NCBI RefSeq assembly: GCF_000739695.1
Contig: NZ_BBIO01000004.1
Location: 168,282 to 232,281 of the forward strand
Reading direction: 5' to 3'
Length of the DNA stretch: 64,000 nucleotides
Source: Tepidicaulis marinus
Lineage (GTDB): Bacteria > Pseudomonadota > Alphaproteobacteria > Parvibaculales > Parvibaculaceae
Below, one piece after another: positions 54,784 to 63,210 of the stretch. The stretch's first letter is position 1; each line of letters begins with the position of its first letter. Position numbers and translations under genes: made by a program. Below the pieces are notes generated by a model. That model made no database searches. It worked only from the letters and a program-made list of their open reading frames with translations, and was not told the DNA's origin.

Positions 54784-55380
54784 ATGAGCGACTTACCGCC
54801 GATCAAGCTTCCGCCTATCTCTGGCCCCTCAATAGAAGAATGCGACTATGTATTAGGCGTTTATATGAGGAAATGGGGTCAGGTGGAAATGGCCGTCGCA
54901 TCCCTCATCCGTAAACTTCTGGATACAGATATTACCACATCTCAAATCGTCATTCGCGCACTTAACAACATGCAAGCGCAAAGGGAAATGGCCGCAGAAC
55001 TAGGAAGGCATCGTTTAAAAAAGGCAGATCAAGAAAACCTAGAGAGATTACTGGAAAAGCTCAAAAAAGCCGCCACTCGCCGAAACCGCATTATTCATGG
55101 AACATGGATTCTGCAAATCGAAATGGGGCCAAAGCCACGCCCAAAACCTCTGACCGCCAAATCTGCAAAATGGTATCGAATCTATCATCCCTCCCAGGTA
55201 AGTGAGCAAAAAGCTCTCATGGGCGGGAAAAGCGAAAAACTGAAAGCCAACTATACTTTTTGGCCAGATCAAATTCGTAAAGACGCGAAGGACGCTGATA
55301 ACCTCGCCAAAAAGATCAACGAACTTGCGGAGAAAGTAAGCTTACAACCCCCATCTGTTCCGCAGCCGCAAGAATGGTGA
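54784..55380 (+). CDS. HEPN-like protein (198 aa), transposon passenger
   Basis: No full-length family recognised. Mostly helical and charged. R100-N101-R102-I103-I104-H105 followed by GTW matches the R-x4-6-H motif (with polar N after R) of HEPN domains, many of which are RNases in toxin, abortive-infection and CRISPR systems. The helices before it (residues 22-98) could supply the four-helix bundle. A Trp/Tyr-rich region and a Lys-rich helix (about 160-185) follow. ATG 54784 lies 35 bp from the divergent 48-residue gene. Low GC suggests transfer. RNase activity is inference from one motif. Confidence 0.6.
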   Translation: MSDLPPIKLPPISGPSIEECDYVLGVYMRKWGQVEMAVASLIRKLLDTDITTSQIVIRALNNMQAQREMAAELGRHRLKKADQENLERLLEKLKKAATRRNRIIHGTWILQIEMGPKPRPKPLTAKSAKWYRIYHPSQVSEQKALMGGKSEKLKANYTFWPDQIRKDAKDADNLAKKINELAEKVSLQPPSVPQPQEW

Positions 55381-55528
55381 GGACAGCACTTCTGATCTCA
55401 TAATTTCCCGCGCCATCGCTCAAGCTCTCTCCAAGATTTTCCCTCAGCAGCCAACAAAGCTCCTGCATATCTTGCGGCGTGACCTCAATCTCTGCGCTGG
55501 CCTGTCGCTTTTCAGAATCGCTGCTCAT
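55316..55528 (-). CDS. possible 70-aa protein at the right end of the transposon
   Basis: Acidic frame starting MSSDSEKRQASAEIEVTPQDMQEL and ending near MGVVSLLSPQVR. It overlaps the last 65 bp of the HEPN-like gene on the opposite strand. ATG 55528 is 4 bp inside the inverted repeat and has no ribosome site; TTGACG in the repeat is too close to serve it, but could drive a shorter form from M21 (ATG 55468). Composition looks protein-like. Not recognised. Confidence 0.35.
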   Translation of the reverse strand: MSSDSEKRQASAEIEVTPQDMQELCWLLRENLGESLSDGAGNYEIRSAVLTILAAAEQMGVVSLLSPQVR

Positions 55529-55531
55529 ATC

Positions 55532-55555
55532 TGGTACGTCAAGTATATCATTCCC
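55532..55555 (-). repeat. right terminal inverted repeat of the transposon
   Basis: TGGTACGTCAAGTATAT then CATTCCC. The first 17 bases are the exact inverse of the left repeat. The duplicated target GCATAAAGC follows at 55556-55564. Confidence 0.9.
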
Positions 55556-55642
55556 GCATAAAGCCGGGGTGACATCCTGAGGGAGTGGCAAGGCGGTGCT
55601 CCAAATACAAAGCGTCACCCCGCCCCCCGAGCCTGGGTCCAC
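55556..55642. repeat. right half of the split repeat, and a further repeat unit
   Basis: GCATAAAGC-CGGGGTGACA (55556-55574) completes the repeat interrupted at 53068. A second, degenerate unit in the opposite orientation lies at 55614-55642 (GTCACCCCG to GGTCCAC). Before the transposon arrived the two formed an opposed pair about 40 bp apart, like other pairs in the window. gmk ends at 55708. Confidence 0.8.
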
Positions 55643-55707
55643 GGGAAGCTGCGGCAAGCCGAGAAGCCGAATGGATGCTCGGATCAGTCCAAACACGAAA
55701 TAAGAGG

Positions 55708-56346
55708 CTAAAGCGCCTGCTGCAGACCGCGCACGAAATTGGAAAGGCCGACCTGGCGTTTCCGTTTCAGCCGCTCGGCGGTCAGGATGGATTTCAGGCG
55801 CGCCAGGCTCATATCCACATCCTCATTGACGATGATGTAGTCGTAATCCGTATAGTGAGAAATCTCGTCCGAGGCCTTGGCCATGCGTGAGGCAACGACC
55901 TCCGGCGGGTCCTGAGCGCGTTTCTTGAGGCGCATTTCAAGTTCCTGGCCGGAAGGCGGCAGAATGAAAACGCGGACAAGATCGTCCTCCGCGCTTTCCA
56001 TCAATTGCTGCGTGCCTTGCCAGTCGATATCGAAGAGAACGTCGCGCCCGTCCGAAAGCGCCTCTTCCACCGGCCCGCGCGGGGTGCCGTAATAATTGTC
56101 GAAGACCTTGGCGTGTTCCAAAAACTCGCCGCGGTTCACTTTCAGGCCGAAATCTTCCGTCGAGAGGAAATAGTAATCGACGCCCTCTTCCTCGCCCGGG
56201 CGCGGTTTGCGCGTGGTGGCGGAAACGGACATGGTGATATTCGGATCATCGGCGAGCAACAGCCGCGACAAGGTGGTCTTGCCCGCCCCGGAAGGCGAGG
56301 AGAGAACGAGCATCAGGCCGCGGCGTTTGATTTCGGGATCATTCAT
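55708..56346 (-). CDS. gmk: guanylate kinase
   Basis: Phosphorylates GMP to GDP. 212 residues. The P-loop SSPSGAGKTTLSRLL lies near 16-30; the GMP-binding part has SVSATTRKPRPGEEEGVDYYFLS and GRDVLFDIDWQGTQQL. Its ATG overlaps the yicC stop by 4 bp (ATGA), so yicC and gmk are translated as a coupled pair, a common arrangement. Confidence 0.97.
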   Translation of the reverse strand: MNDPEIKRRGLMLVLSSPSGAGKTTLSRLLLADDPNITMSVSATTRKPRPGEEEGVDYYFLSTEDFGLKVNRGEFLEHAKVFDNYYGTPRGPVEEALSDGRDVLFDIDWQGTQQLMESAEDDLVRVFILPPSGQELEMRLKKRAQDPPEVVASRMAKASDEISHYTDYDYIIVNEDVDMSLARLKSILTAERLKRKRQVGLSNFVRGLQQAL

Positions 56347-57233
56347 TCGACGTTTTGCACCTGTTCGCGAAGCTGGTCGATAACGGTTTTAAGCTCAAGG
56401 CCGATCCGTGTCAGGGCCACATCGGCGGCTTTCGAGCAAAGCGTGTTGGCCTCGCGGTTGAACTCCTGGGTGAGAAAATCGAGCCGCCGGCCGACGGGCT
56501 CATCGGAGGCGAGAAGATCGCGGGCCTGCTCCACATGGGCGCCCAGCCGGTCGAGTTCCTCGCGCACATCCGCTTTCGTTGCCAGAAGGGCCGCCTCCTG
56601 CGCGAGCCGCTCTTCATTCAGCGAGGGAGACGCGCCGAGGAGTTCTTCCACCTGGCGTTTCAGGCGCTCGCGCATGGCCTCCGCGCTCGCTGCAGGCGAT
56701 GCCGCCGCTTCGCCTGTCAGCTCCTCGATCCGTTTGACCTGAGCCTCAAGGAGCGCGCCAAGTTTTGCACCTTCCTCGTCCCGCGCGCTTGCAAGCGCCT
56801 TGACGGCCTCGGCGAAACTTGCCGCAAGCGCCTCTTCAAGCGCGGCGCGCGCCTCTTCGGTTTCTTCCGCCTCGCCCATTTCCATCACACCTTTGAGCGA
56901 GAGAATGCCCTCAGCCGTGGAATCGCTGAGATAAATCTGATGATCTCTGAGGCGGGAAACAGCGGCGAGCACGCCTTTCAGCACGTCTTCATTGAGGCGC
57001 GGGACATTGGCCGCATTTTCGCGGGTGAGCTGCAAATTCGCCTGCACATTGCCCCGTTTCATCGCGCTTTGAGCGATGGCTTTCAGCTTCGGCTCCAGCG
57101 CATCGAAGCCCGATGGCAGGCGCAGGCGCAGATCGAGGCCTTTTCCGTTCACGGAACGCAGCTCCCAGTGCCAGCGCGCGCCGTCCAGGGCGCCTTCCAC
57201 GCGGGCAAAACCGGTCATGCTCGATAGGCTCAT
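56343..57233 (-). CDS. yicC: YicC family endoribonuclease
   Basis: 296 residues of the YicC/YloC family, shown to be an endoribonuclease in E. coli. It opens LSSMTGFARVEG and has WELRSVNGKGLDLRLRLP, then a long acidic helical middle. The conserved C-terminal part ends with LDFLTQEFNREANTLCSKAADVALTRIGLELKTVIDQLREQVQNVE. All are family hallmarks. It is just upstream of gmk with a 4-bp overlap. Confidence 0.95.
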   Translation of the reverse strand: MSLSSMTGFARVEGALDGARWHWELRSVNGKGLDLRLRLPSGFDALEPKLKAIAQSAMKRGNVQANLQLTRENAANVPRLNEDVLKGVLAAVSRLRDHQIYLSDSTAEGILSLKGVMEMGEAEETEEARAALEEALAASFAEAVKALASARDEEGAKLGALLEAQVKRIEELTGEAAASPAASAEAMRERLKRQVEELLGASPSLNEERLAQEAALLATKADVREELDRLGAHVEQARDLLASDEPVGRRLDFLTQEFNREANTLCSKAADVALTRIGLELKTVIDQLREQVQNVE

Positions 57234-57440
57234 CAGGCGTCCTTCAGAATCAGTTCAATCACGAAACGCACTATAACAGGGCGGCGCTCTTTTGGTGATG
57301 ATGCATTCCCGAGCGCCCTCCTCCTTTACAGCCATCATCCCGAGCCAACTCGTGCACCCAGAAGAGAGGCTTTATGGCCCCCGGGACAAACCCGGGGTGA
57401 CGGCAGAGTGTGCTGCGAGGTCTGTGACCGGCAAGACTCT
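57234..57440. repeat. intergenic stretch with one dispersed palindromic repeat
   Basis: A repeat unit lies at 57375-57403 (TGGCCCCC to GGTGACGG orientation, centre ACAA). The rest of the 207-bp gap between mltG and yicC shows no gene or clear terminator. Confidence 0.7.
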
Positions 57441-58505
57441 CTACCTCTCTCCCCGCTCCCGCTGAATACGCCGGAAGGCGGCGACGTTTTTCAGGTGCTC
57501 TTTCAGCGAGGAGGCGAAGGCATGACCGCCCGTGCCGTCCGCCACGAAATAGAGATCTTTCGTTTCGGGCGGATTGAGCACCGCTTCAATGGCCGCGCGG
57601 CCCGGATTTGCGATGGGCGTCGGCGGCAGCCCGTCGATCTGATAGGTGTTGTAGGGTGTGGCGCCGTCGATCTCCGAGCGGCGGATGCGCCGGCCGAGGG
57701 GGCCCTTGCCGCCGGTAATGCCGTAGATGATCGTCGGGTCGGATTGCAGGCGCATGCCGCGGTTGAGCCGGTTGATGAAGACCGAGGCAACGCGCGGGCG
57801 CTCTTCGGCAACGCCGGTTTCTTTCTCGACGATGGAAGCGAGAATGACCGCCTCTTCCTCCGTTTTGATCGGCAGATTTTCCGCGCGGGCGGGCCAAAGC
57901 TCTTCCATCACCGCGTCATGGGCCGCTGCCATGCGCGCCAGAATCTCATCCCGGCTCGTGCCGCGCTCGAAAAGATAGGTCTCAGGCAAGAGCGCGCCTT
58001 CTTCCGGCACCTTGCTTACCTCGCCCACCAGCACGGGATCGGCTTTGACGATGTCCACGATCTCGTGGCTCGTGCGCCCTTCCGGCACGGTCAGCTTGTG
58101 CAGAATCGCCTTGCCTTCATGTAGAAGTTTGGCGATCTCCTGCATGGAGGCATGCGCGGGAATTTCGTATTCGCCGGCTTTGAGCGTTGCCGAAAGCCCT
58201 TCAAGGCGCACGCCGAGACGGAAGATGAGCGCGCTGTCCACCGCGCCTTCTTCCTCCAGCACGCGGGCAATGGCGTTCAGACCCATGCCGCGTTTCAGGA
58301 AAACGATTTCCGGTGCTTCCAGCGGGCCTTCGGCCTCATAGCGGTGCTTGCCGTAAAGATAGAGCCCGCCCACGCCCGCCGCGCCGAGCAACACAAGGCC
58401 GAGCGCGCTGAGGAGTACCCAAAGCAAAAGGCGCCGCCCTTTGCCGGGCGCCGCCTTTTTCTGATCTATCGCTGTCGCCGTTTCGCCGGCGCCGTCACCC
58501 GTCAT
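57441..58505 (-). CDS. mltG: endolytic peptidoglycan transglycosylase MltG
   Basis: Cuts nascent glycan strands near the membrane and sets chain length. 354 residues: a short cytoplasmic part, one membrane helix (about 26-50), a LysM-like region and the YceG catalytic domain. The catalytic glutamate is likely E227 in ASIVEKETGV; DPTIIYGI and PYNTYQIDGLPPTPIANPG are family marks. It lies 13 bp after fabF on the same strand, as in other alphaproteobacteria. Confidence 0.95.
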   Translation of the reverse strand: MTGDGAGETATAIDQKKAAPGKGRRLLLWVLLSALGLVLLGAAGVGGLYLYGKHRYEAEGPLEAPEIVFLKRGMGLNAIARVLEEEGAVDSALIFRLGVRLEGLSATLKAGEYEIPAHASMQEIAKLLHEGKAILHKLTVPEGRTSHEIVDIVKADPVLVGEVSKVPEEGALLPETYLFERGTSRDEILARMAAAHDAVMEELWPARAENLPIKTEEEAVILASIVEKETGVAEERPRVASVFINRLNRGMRLQSDPTIIYGITGGKGPLGRRIRRSEIDGATPYNTYQIDGLPPTPIANPGRAAIEAVLNPPETKDLYFVADGTGGHAFASSLKEHLKNVAAFRRIQRERGER

Positions 58506-58518
58506 TGTGCGAGGCTAC

Positions 58519-59772
58519 TCAATCCACCTTGCGCATCACGAGCGATGCGTTGGTTCCGCCAAAGCCGAACGAATTGGAAAGCGCGTAATTGACTTCCTTG
58601 TCGCGCGCCACGTTCGGCACCAGATCCATTTTCGTTTCAACCGACGGGTTGTCGAGGTTGAGCGTCGGCGGCAGCTTGCTGTCGCGCATGGCCAGCAGGC
58701 AGAAAATCGCTTCCACCGCCCCCGCCGCGCCCAGAAGGTGGCCGATCGAGGATTTGGTGGAGGACATGGAGACCTTTTCCACCGCATTGCCGAGCAGCCG
58801 CGTGACGGCGCCGAGCTCGATCGTGTCGGCCATGGTCGAGGTGCCATGGGCATTCACATAATCAAGATCGGAGGGGGAAATGCCCGCCCGCTTTAGCGCC
58901 GCCTGCATAGAGCGGAAGCCGCCATCGCCATCTTCGGCAGGCGCGGTGATGTGATAGGCATCGCCGGAGAGGCCATAGCCCACGATCTCGCCGTAAATCT
59001 TCGCGCCGCGCGCTTTGGCGTGCTCATATTCCTCGAGCACGACGACGCCTGCGCCCTCACCCATGACGAAGCCGTCGCGGTCCTTGTCGTAAGGACGGGA
59101 GGCCTTGGTGGGCGTGTCATTGTAAGAAGTCGAAAGCGCCCGGCAGGCGGCAAAGCCTGCAATGCCGATGCGCGAAATGGCCGATTCCGTGCCGCCCGCA
59201 ACCATGACATCCGCATCGTCGAGCGCAATCAGGCGGGCCGCATCGCCAATGGCGTGGGCGCCGGTCGAGCAGGCGGTGACGACGGAATGGTTCGGGCCTT
59301 TCAGACCGTGCTGGATCGAGACATAGCCCGAGGCCAGGTTGATCAGACGGCCGGTGATGAAGAAGGGGCTGACGCGGCGCGGGCCTTTTTCATGCAAGAT
59401 GAGCGCGGTGTCGGCAATGCCCTGCAGCCCGCCGATGCCCGAGCCGATCAGCGTGCCGGTGCGGCAGCGCTCGTCCTCGGTGGAGGGCTTCCAGCCTGCA
59501 TCGCTCAGCGCCTGGGTGGCGGCGGAAACGGCATAGACGATGAACTCGTCCACACGCTTCGATTCCTTCGGGTCCATCCAATCGTCGCGATTGAACGCGC
59601 CCTCGCCTTCCAGCGGCACGTCACAGGCGATCTTGCAGGGCAAGTCGCTTGTATCGAATTTGGTGATGGTATTGGCGCCGGATTCACCGGCGATCAAACG
59701 TTTCCAGGTGGTGTCTACACCGCAACCTAGCGGGGAGACCATGCCCAACCCGGTGACTACGACCCGTCGCAT
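58519..59772 (-). CDS. fabF: beta-ketoacyl-ACP synthase II
   Basis: Elongates acyl-ACP with malonyl-ACP in fatty-acid synthesis. 417 residues. The active cysteine is C168 in SVVTACSTGAHAIG, with histidines in YVNAHGTSTM and SIGHLLGAAG. GGGAGGA 6 bp upstream sets ATG 59772 (MRRVVVTGLG). It follows acpP by 89 bp and precedes mltG by 13 bp. Confidence 0.97.
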   Translation of the reverse strand: MRRVVVTGLGMVSPLGCGVDTTWKRLIAGESGANTITKFDTSDLPCKIACDVPLEGEGAFNRDDWMDPKESKRVDEFIVYAVSAATQALSDAGWKPSTEDERCRTGTLIGSGIGGLQGIADTALILHEKGPRRVSPFFITGRLINLASGYVSIQHGLKGPNHSVVTACSTGAHAIGDAARLIALDDADVMVAGGTESAISRIGIAGFAACRALSTSYNDTPTKASRPYDKDRDGFVMGEGAGVVVLEEYEHAKARGAKIYGEIVGYGLSGDAYHITAPAEDGDGGFRSMQAALKRAGISPSDLDYVNAHGTSTMADTIELGAVTRLLGNAVEKVSMSSTKSSIGHLLGAAGAVEAIFCLLAMRDSKLPPTLNLDNPSVETKMDLVPNVARDKEVNYALSNSFGFGGTNASLVMRKVD

Positions 59773-59861
59773 GACATTCCTCCCGTGTGCGCGGCCCACC
59801 CGGGGCAGCAAACGCAAGTAAGGCCGCAGCACCCGATGTGCCGCGGCCTCATTTTACTTGT

Positions 59862-60098
59862 TTAGTTCGAATTCGCGTCGATGAAGCGAATGGCATCGCC
59901 AACCGTCTGGATGGTCTCTGCCGCATCGTCCGGAATTTCCACGCCGAATTCTTCTTCAAACGCCATCACGAGTTCGACGTTGTCCAGGCTGTCGGCGCCG
60001 AGATCGTCGATAAAGCTGGCATTGTCCGTCACCTTGTCGGCTTCGACACCCAGATGCTCCACCACGATCTTTTTAACGCGCTCTCCAATATCACTCAT
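59862..60098 (-). CDS. acpP: acyl carrier protein
   Basis: Carries acyl chains on 4'-phosphopantetheine. 78 residues, very acidic. S37 in the DSLD motif ([12 protein letters not shown]) is the attachment site. AGGA about 8 bp upstream supports ATG 60098. It stands between fabG and fabF, with 254 bp upstream that presumably carry its promoter, though no good -35/-10 pair was found. Confidence 0.98.
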   Translation of the reverse strand: MSDIGERVKKIVVEHLGVEADKVTDNASFIDDLGADSLDNVELVMAFEEEFGVEIPDDAAETIQTVGDAIRFIDANSN

Positions 60099-60352
60099 TT
60101 CCAGTCCTCAGATCCTCTCCAGGTTGACCAGCCTCGCGCCCCCCGCACTCACTAATAGATGGCGTCAAGGATGCAAACGTGGCGCTTTCCTTCATCAGGA
60201 AATTGAACAGGTTGTGGCCTGTCCCGTTACCCGCCGCAAGAAAAAATTCGCGGTTTGAGTACCACACTTTTCCGCAGTTTGCCAATAAGCTGCCAATTCT
60301 TCACGGGAATTGAAACTTGCCAGCAAGCCCTTGTTTTCACAAGGGAATTTCG

Positions 60353-61093
60353 TCAGATCATCACCATGCCGCCATTTACGTGAATGGTCTGGCCGGTGAC
60401 ATAAGCCGCTTCCTCGCTCGCCAGATAGAGGCAGGCGGCGGCAATTTCTTCAGAAGTGCCGAGACGCCCGGCAGGGATTCGCCCCGAAATGGCCTCCTGC
60501 TGCTTGTCGTCCAGCGCATCCGTCATGGCGGTTTTGATGAAACCGGGGGCGACGCAATTCACCGTGATGTTGCGGCTGGCAACCTCCTGGGCGAGCGATT
60601 TCGACATGCCGATCATGCCGGCCTTGGAGGCGGCATAATTCGCCTGGCCCGGGTTGCCCATGACGCCCACCACCGAGGTGATGCCGATGATGCGGCCCCA
60701 GCGGGCCTTCATCATGCCGCGCAAAACGGCGCGAGAGAGGCGGAAACCGGCGGTGAGGTTCACTTTCAGCACCTCTTCCCACTCTTCATCCTTCATGCGC
60801 ATGAAGATGTTGTCGCGGGTGATGCCGGCATTATTGACCAGAATGTCGAGCCCGCCCATGGCCTCGCTCGCCTCTTTGGGCAGCGCGTCCACGGCTTCCA
60901 GATCGGAAAGATTGCAGGGCGTGATATGCACCCGCTCGCCGCCCAGCTCCGAGGCCAGCGCTTCCAGCGCTTCACGGCGCGTGCCGGAAATGGCCAGCGT
61001 TGCGCCCTGGCCGTGCAGCGCCTTGGCGATGGACGAGCCGATGCCGCCCGAGGCGCCGGTGATCAGAGCTTTTTTTCCGGTGAGATCGAACAT
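60353..61093 (-). CDS. fabG: 3-oxoacyl-ACP reductase
   Basis: NADPH-dependent SDR that reduces 3-oxoacyl-ACP. 246 residues. Cofactor loop TGASGGIG (12-19), NNAG (87-90), and catalytic S140, Y153 and K157. GGGAGGG just upstream of ATG 61093. It follows fabD but the gap is 186 bp, unusually wide, and holds a triplicated 16-bp repeat. Confidence 0.97.
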   Translation of the reverse strand: MFDLTGKKALITGASGGIGSSIAKALHGQGATLAISGTRREALEALASELGGERVHITPCNLSDLEAVDALPKEASEAMGGLDILVNNAGITRDNIFMRMKDEEWEEVLKVNLTAGFRLSRAVLRGMMKARWGRIIGITSVVGVMGNPGQANYAASKAGMIGMSKSLAQEVASRNITVNCVAPGFIKTAMTDALDDKQQEAISGRIPAGRLGTSEEIAAACLYLASEEAAYVTGQTIHVNGGMVMI

Positions 61094-61107
61094 GATCCCT
61101 CCCCCTT

Positions 61108-61155
61108 CGTATCGTTGAACCGGCGTATCGTTGAACCGGCGTGTCGTTGAACCGG
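61108..61155. repeat. three tandem 16-bp repeats before fabG
   Basis: CGTATCGTTGAACCGG occurs at 61108-61123 and 61124-61139, and with one change (CGTGTCGTTGAACCGG) at 61140-61155. They lie 15-60 bp upstream of the fabG start, overlapping its leader. They could be slippage-prone DNA or a multi-copy binding site. Confidence 0.85.
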
Positions 61156-61279
61156 GCAGCGCGCCCGCTTTTACAAAATCCGGCTTTATAAAACCTGGCT
61201 TCTATGTGCCGTTATTCGCCGAGGCTGCGCAAGCCTCAACTGTATTTATTTTGTTCTTGCCATCCGCAGCCGGAAAACA

Positions 61280-62221
61280 TCAAAGCGAAGCCAGAAACGC
61301 TTCCACATCGCCGGGCGCGCCGACATTGGCCGCCGTCAGTTCCTTGGAAATGCGCTTGGCAAGGCCGGAGAGCACTTTGCCGGAGCCGACTTCCACCACG
61401 GATGTGACGCCATTTTCCGCAAGCCAGGCGACGCTTTCGCGCCAGCGCACCATGCCCGTCACCTGCTCGACCAGCAATTTGCGGATGGTTTCAGGATCAT
61501 CCACCGGGCCTGCCGTCACATTCGCAATGAGCGGCACGGAGGGGGCGCGCATTTCCACCGTGCCCAGCGCTTCGGCCATCTTGTCGGCGGCAGGTTGCAT
61601 CAGCGCGCAGTGGAAGGGCGCGGACACATCGAGCAGCATGGCCCGCTTGGCGCCTTTTTCCTTGGCAAGCTCGGCTGCGCGCTCGACGGCGGCTTTGGCG
61701 CCCGAAAGGACGACCTGTCCTGGCGCATTGTCATTAGCCGTCTGGCAAACGCCGACTTCGGAGGCCGCTTCCGCCACCGCTTTTGCATCTTCGAATTCAA
61801 GGCCGAGCACGGCGGCCATCGCCCCTTCGCCCACAGGCACGGCCTTTTGCATGGCCTGGCCGCGCGTTTTGAGAAGCCGCGCCGTATCCGCCAGCGTGAA
61901 CGTGCCGGCGGCAGCAAGGGCGGAATATTCGCCGAGCGAATGGCCGGCCACGTAAGCGGCCTTATCGGCGAGCGCAAAGCCGCCTTCTTTTTCCAAAACG
62001 CGCATGGCGGCGAGCGAGACGGCCATCAGCGCAGGCTGCGCGTTTTCCGTCAGCGTCAGCTCTTCGCCCGGGCCTTCCCACATCAGTTTCGAGAGGTTCT
62101 GGCCCAGCGCCTCATTCACTTCCTCGAAAACCTCGCGGGCGGCGGGAAACGCCTCGGCCAGTTCCTTGCCCATGCCGACGGCCTGCGACCCCTGCCCCGG
62201 AAAAGTGAATGCGCGTGTCAT
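61280..62221 (-). CDS. fabD: malonyl-CoA:ACP transacylase
   Basis: Loads malonyl groups onto ACP. 313 residues. TFPGQGSQAVGMG near the start, nucleophile S95 in AGHSLGEYSAL, and the catalytic histidine in VSAPFHCALM. ATG 62221 gives the usual MTRAFTFPGQG. It heads fabD-fabG-acpP-fabF-mltG on the minus strand. Confidence 0.97.
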   Translation of the reverse strand: MTRAFTFPGQGSQAVGMGKELAEAFPAAREVFEEVNEALGQNLSKLMWEGPGEELTLTENAQPALMAVSLAAMRVLEKEGGFALADKAAYVAGHSLGEYSALAAAGTFTLADTARLLKTRGQAMQKAVPVGEGAMAAVLGLEFEDAKAVAEAASEVGVCQTANDNAPGQVVLSGAKAAVERAAELAKEKGAKRAMLLDVSAPFHCALMQPAADKMAEALGTVEMRAPSVPLIANVTAGPVDDPETIRKLLVEQVTGMVRWRESVAWLAENGVTSVVEVGSGKVLSGLAKRISKELTAANVGAPGDVEAFLASL

Positions 62222-62582
62222 GCTTGCTCCCTTTGACGCTGTGCTCCCGCGTCCCGCGCGGGTCCGTCATGGATAACGCGGACGGGCGCGGTGTCAAGCG
62301 GGTGGGGCCGCTTGCGGCATATGCGGGCCCCGCCCGGCGCCAAGAGAGCGCACTTCCTCGCCCCACACAAAAGCGTCACCCCGGGCTCGCATTGACGCAC
62401 TGCTGCACTCCATAACAAAACGTCACCCCGGCCCCCGAGCCGGGGTCCAAGCAGCCTCACCGCCTGCCGCAGCGCTCCATGGACCCCGGGTCAAGCCCGG
62501 GGTGACGACAGAAGGTGGGACGGGCGCAGCGCGTCAATACGGCCGGGATCACGGCAGCGGGTGTGGTGGCGCCCCGCCCCCT
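62222..62582. repeat. intergenic region with several dispersed palindromic repeats
   Basis: Full units lie at 62422-62450 (GTCACC to GGTCCAA) and 62480-62507 (TGGACC to GGTGACG), an opposed pair about 30 bp apart. A half unit lies near 62374-62390. The remainder up to fabD is GC-rich upstream sequence with no gene. Confidence 0.8.
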
Positions 62583-63092
62583 CTACTTCTCAAAATAAGG
62601 ATGCAGCACCTTATCCCCGGCCTTGGCGCCCATCTCCGCCGCGCGGCCGGCGCGCAGTTCGAGGACGCCGTGCGCGGGCCCGCGCGAGGGGATGAAGGCG
62701 TCGGAATTCGGCTCCGTTTCGGCGGCGATGGAAAGAATGCGCCCATCTTGGCCGAGATAAAGAATGTCGAGGGAGGCCGGCGTAGCGCGCATCCAAAAGG
62801 CCCGCTCGCGCGGCGCCTCGCCCGGCCATAAAAAGAGCATGCCTTCGCCGTCCCCCGGCGCGGGACGGTGCATCAGCCCGCGCTCGCGCTCTTCTTCCTC
62901 ATCGGCAACTTCCACGGAAAAATCGAAGCGGCCTTTTTCCGTTACCAGCGTCAGCGGCGCGCGCGGCAGCTCGCCCTGCGCGTCGCTGTAAGTTTGCGGC
63001 GACGTGAAACCGGCAAGCGCAAAACTTGCCGCCAGTGCCAAAAGCAGCAGCGCGGCGGGGAGCAGAAAACGGAAAGAGAAAGATGCGCTCAT
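62583..63092 (-). CDS. DUF192 family exported protein
   Basis: 169 residues. A signal peptide or anchor (about 7-28, Leu/Ala-rich) precedes the DUF192 domain: RGLMHRPAPGDGEGMLFLWP, AFWMRATPASLDILYLGQDGRI and GVLELRAGRAAEMGAKAGDKV. Both core motifs (RGLMxR and FWMxxTxxxLDI) are present. The fold is a small beta barrel of unknown function. ATG 63092 starts at the signal; the frame reaches 63305 without support. It is divergent from the GNAT gene. Confidence 0.88.
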   Translation of the reverse strand: MSASFSFRFLLPAALLLLALAASFALAGFTSPQTYSDAQGELPRAPLTLVTEKGRFDFSVEVADEEEERERGLMHRPAPGDGEGMLFLWPGEAPRERAFWMRATPASLDILYLGQDGRILSIAAETEPNSDAFIPSRGPAHGVLELRAGRAAEMGAKAGDKVLHPYFEK

Positions 63093-63210
63093 GCGCGCAA
63101 GTCTAGCGCGGCGACTTTCTCCTGTCTGCGCTTTCCCCCACTTTGGTGCGCGCCCGCGCTTGATCTTTCGCACGCGCTCCCGATCTACAAAAGAACAAGG
63201 GAGATGAGAG

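Larger units (their letters stand above)
53069..55555. mobile_element. IS1595-family transposon with passenger genes
   Basis: A 2.49-kb element bounded by inverted repeats at 53069-53092 and 55532-55555. The inner 17 bp (ATATACTTGACGTACCA) match perfectly and the outer 7 match in part (GGGGCTT and GGGAATG). It is flanked by an 8-9 bp duplication (GCATAAAGC). It encodes a DDE transposase at the left end. Then come a 67-residue ORF, an opposed 66-residue ORF, a 48-residue basic protein with terminator, a divergent 198-residue HEPN-like protein and a possible 70-residue ORF by the right end. The right half is clearly poorer in GC than the surrounding chromosome. IS1595 elements with passenger genes are known. 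Confidence 0.9.
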
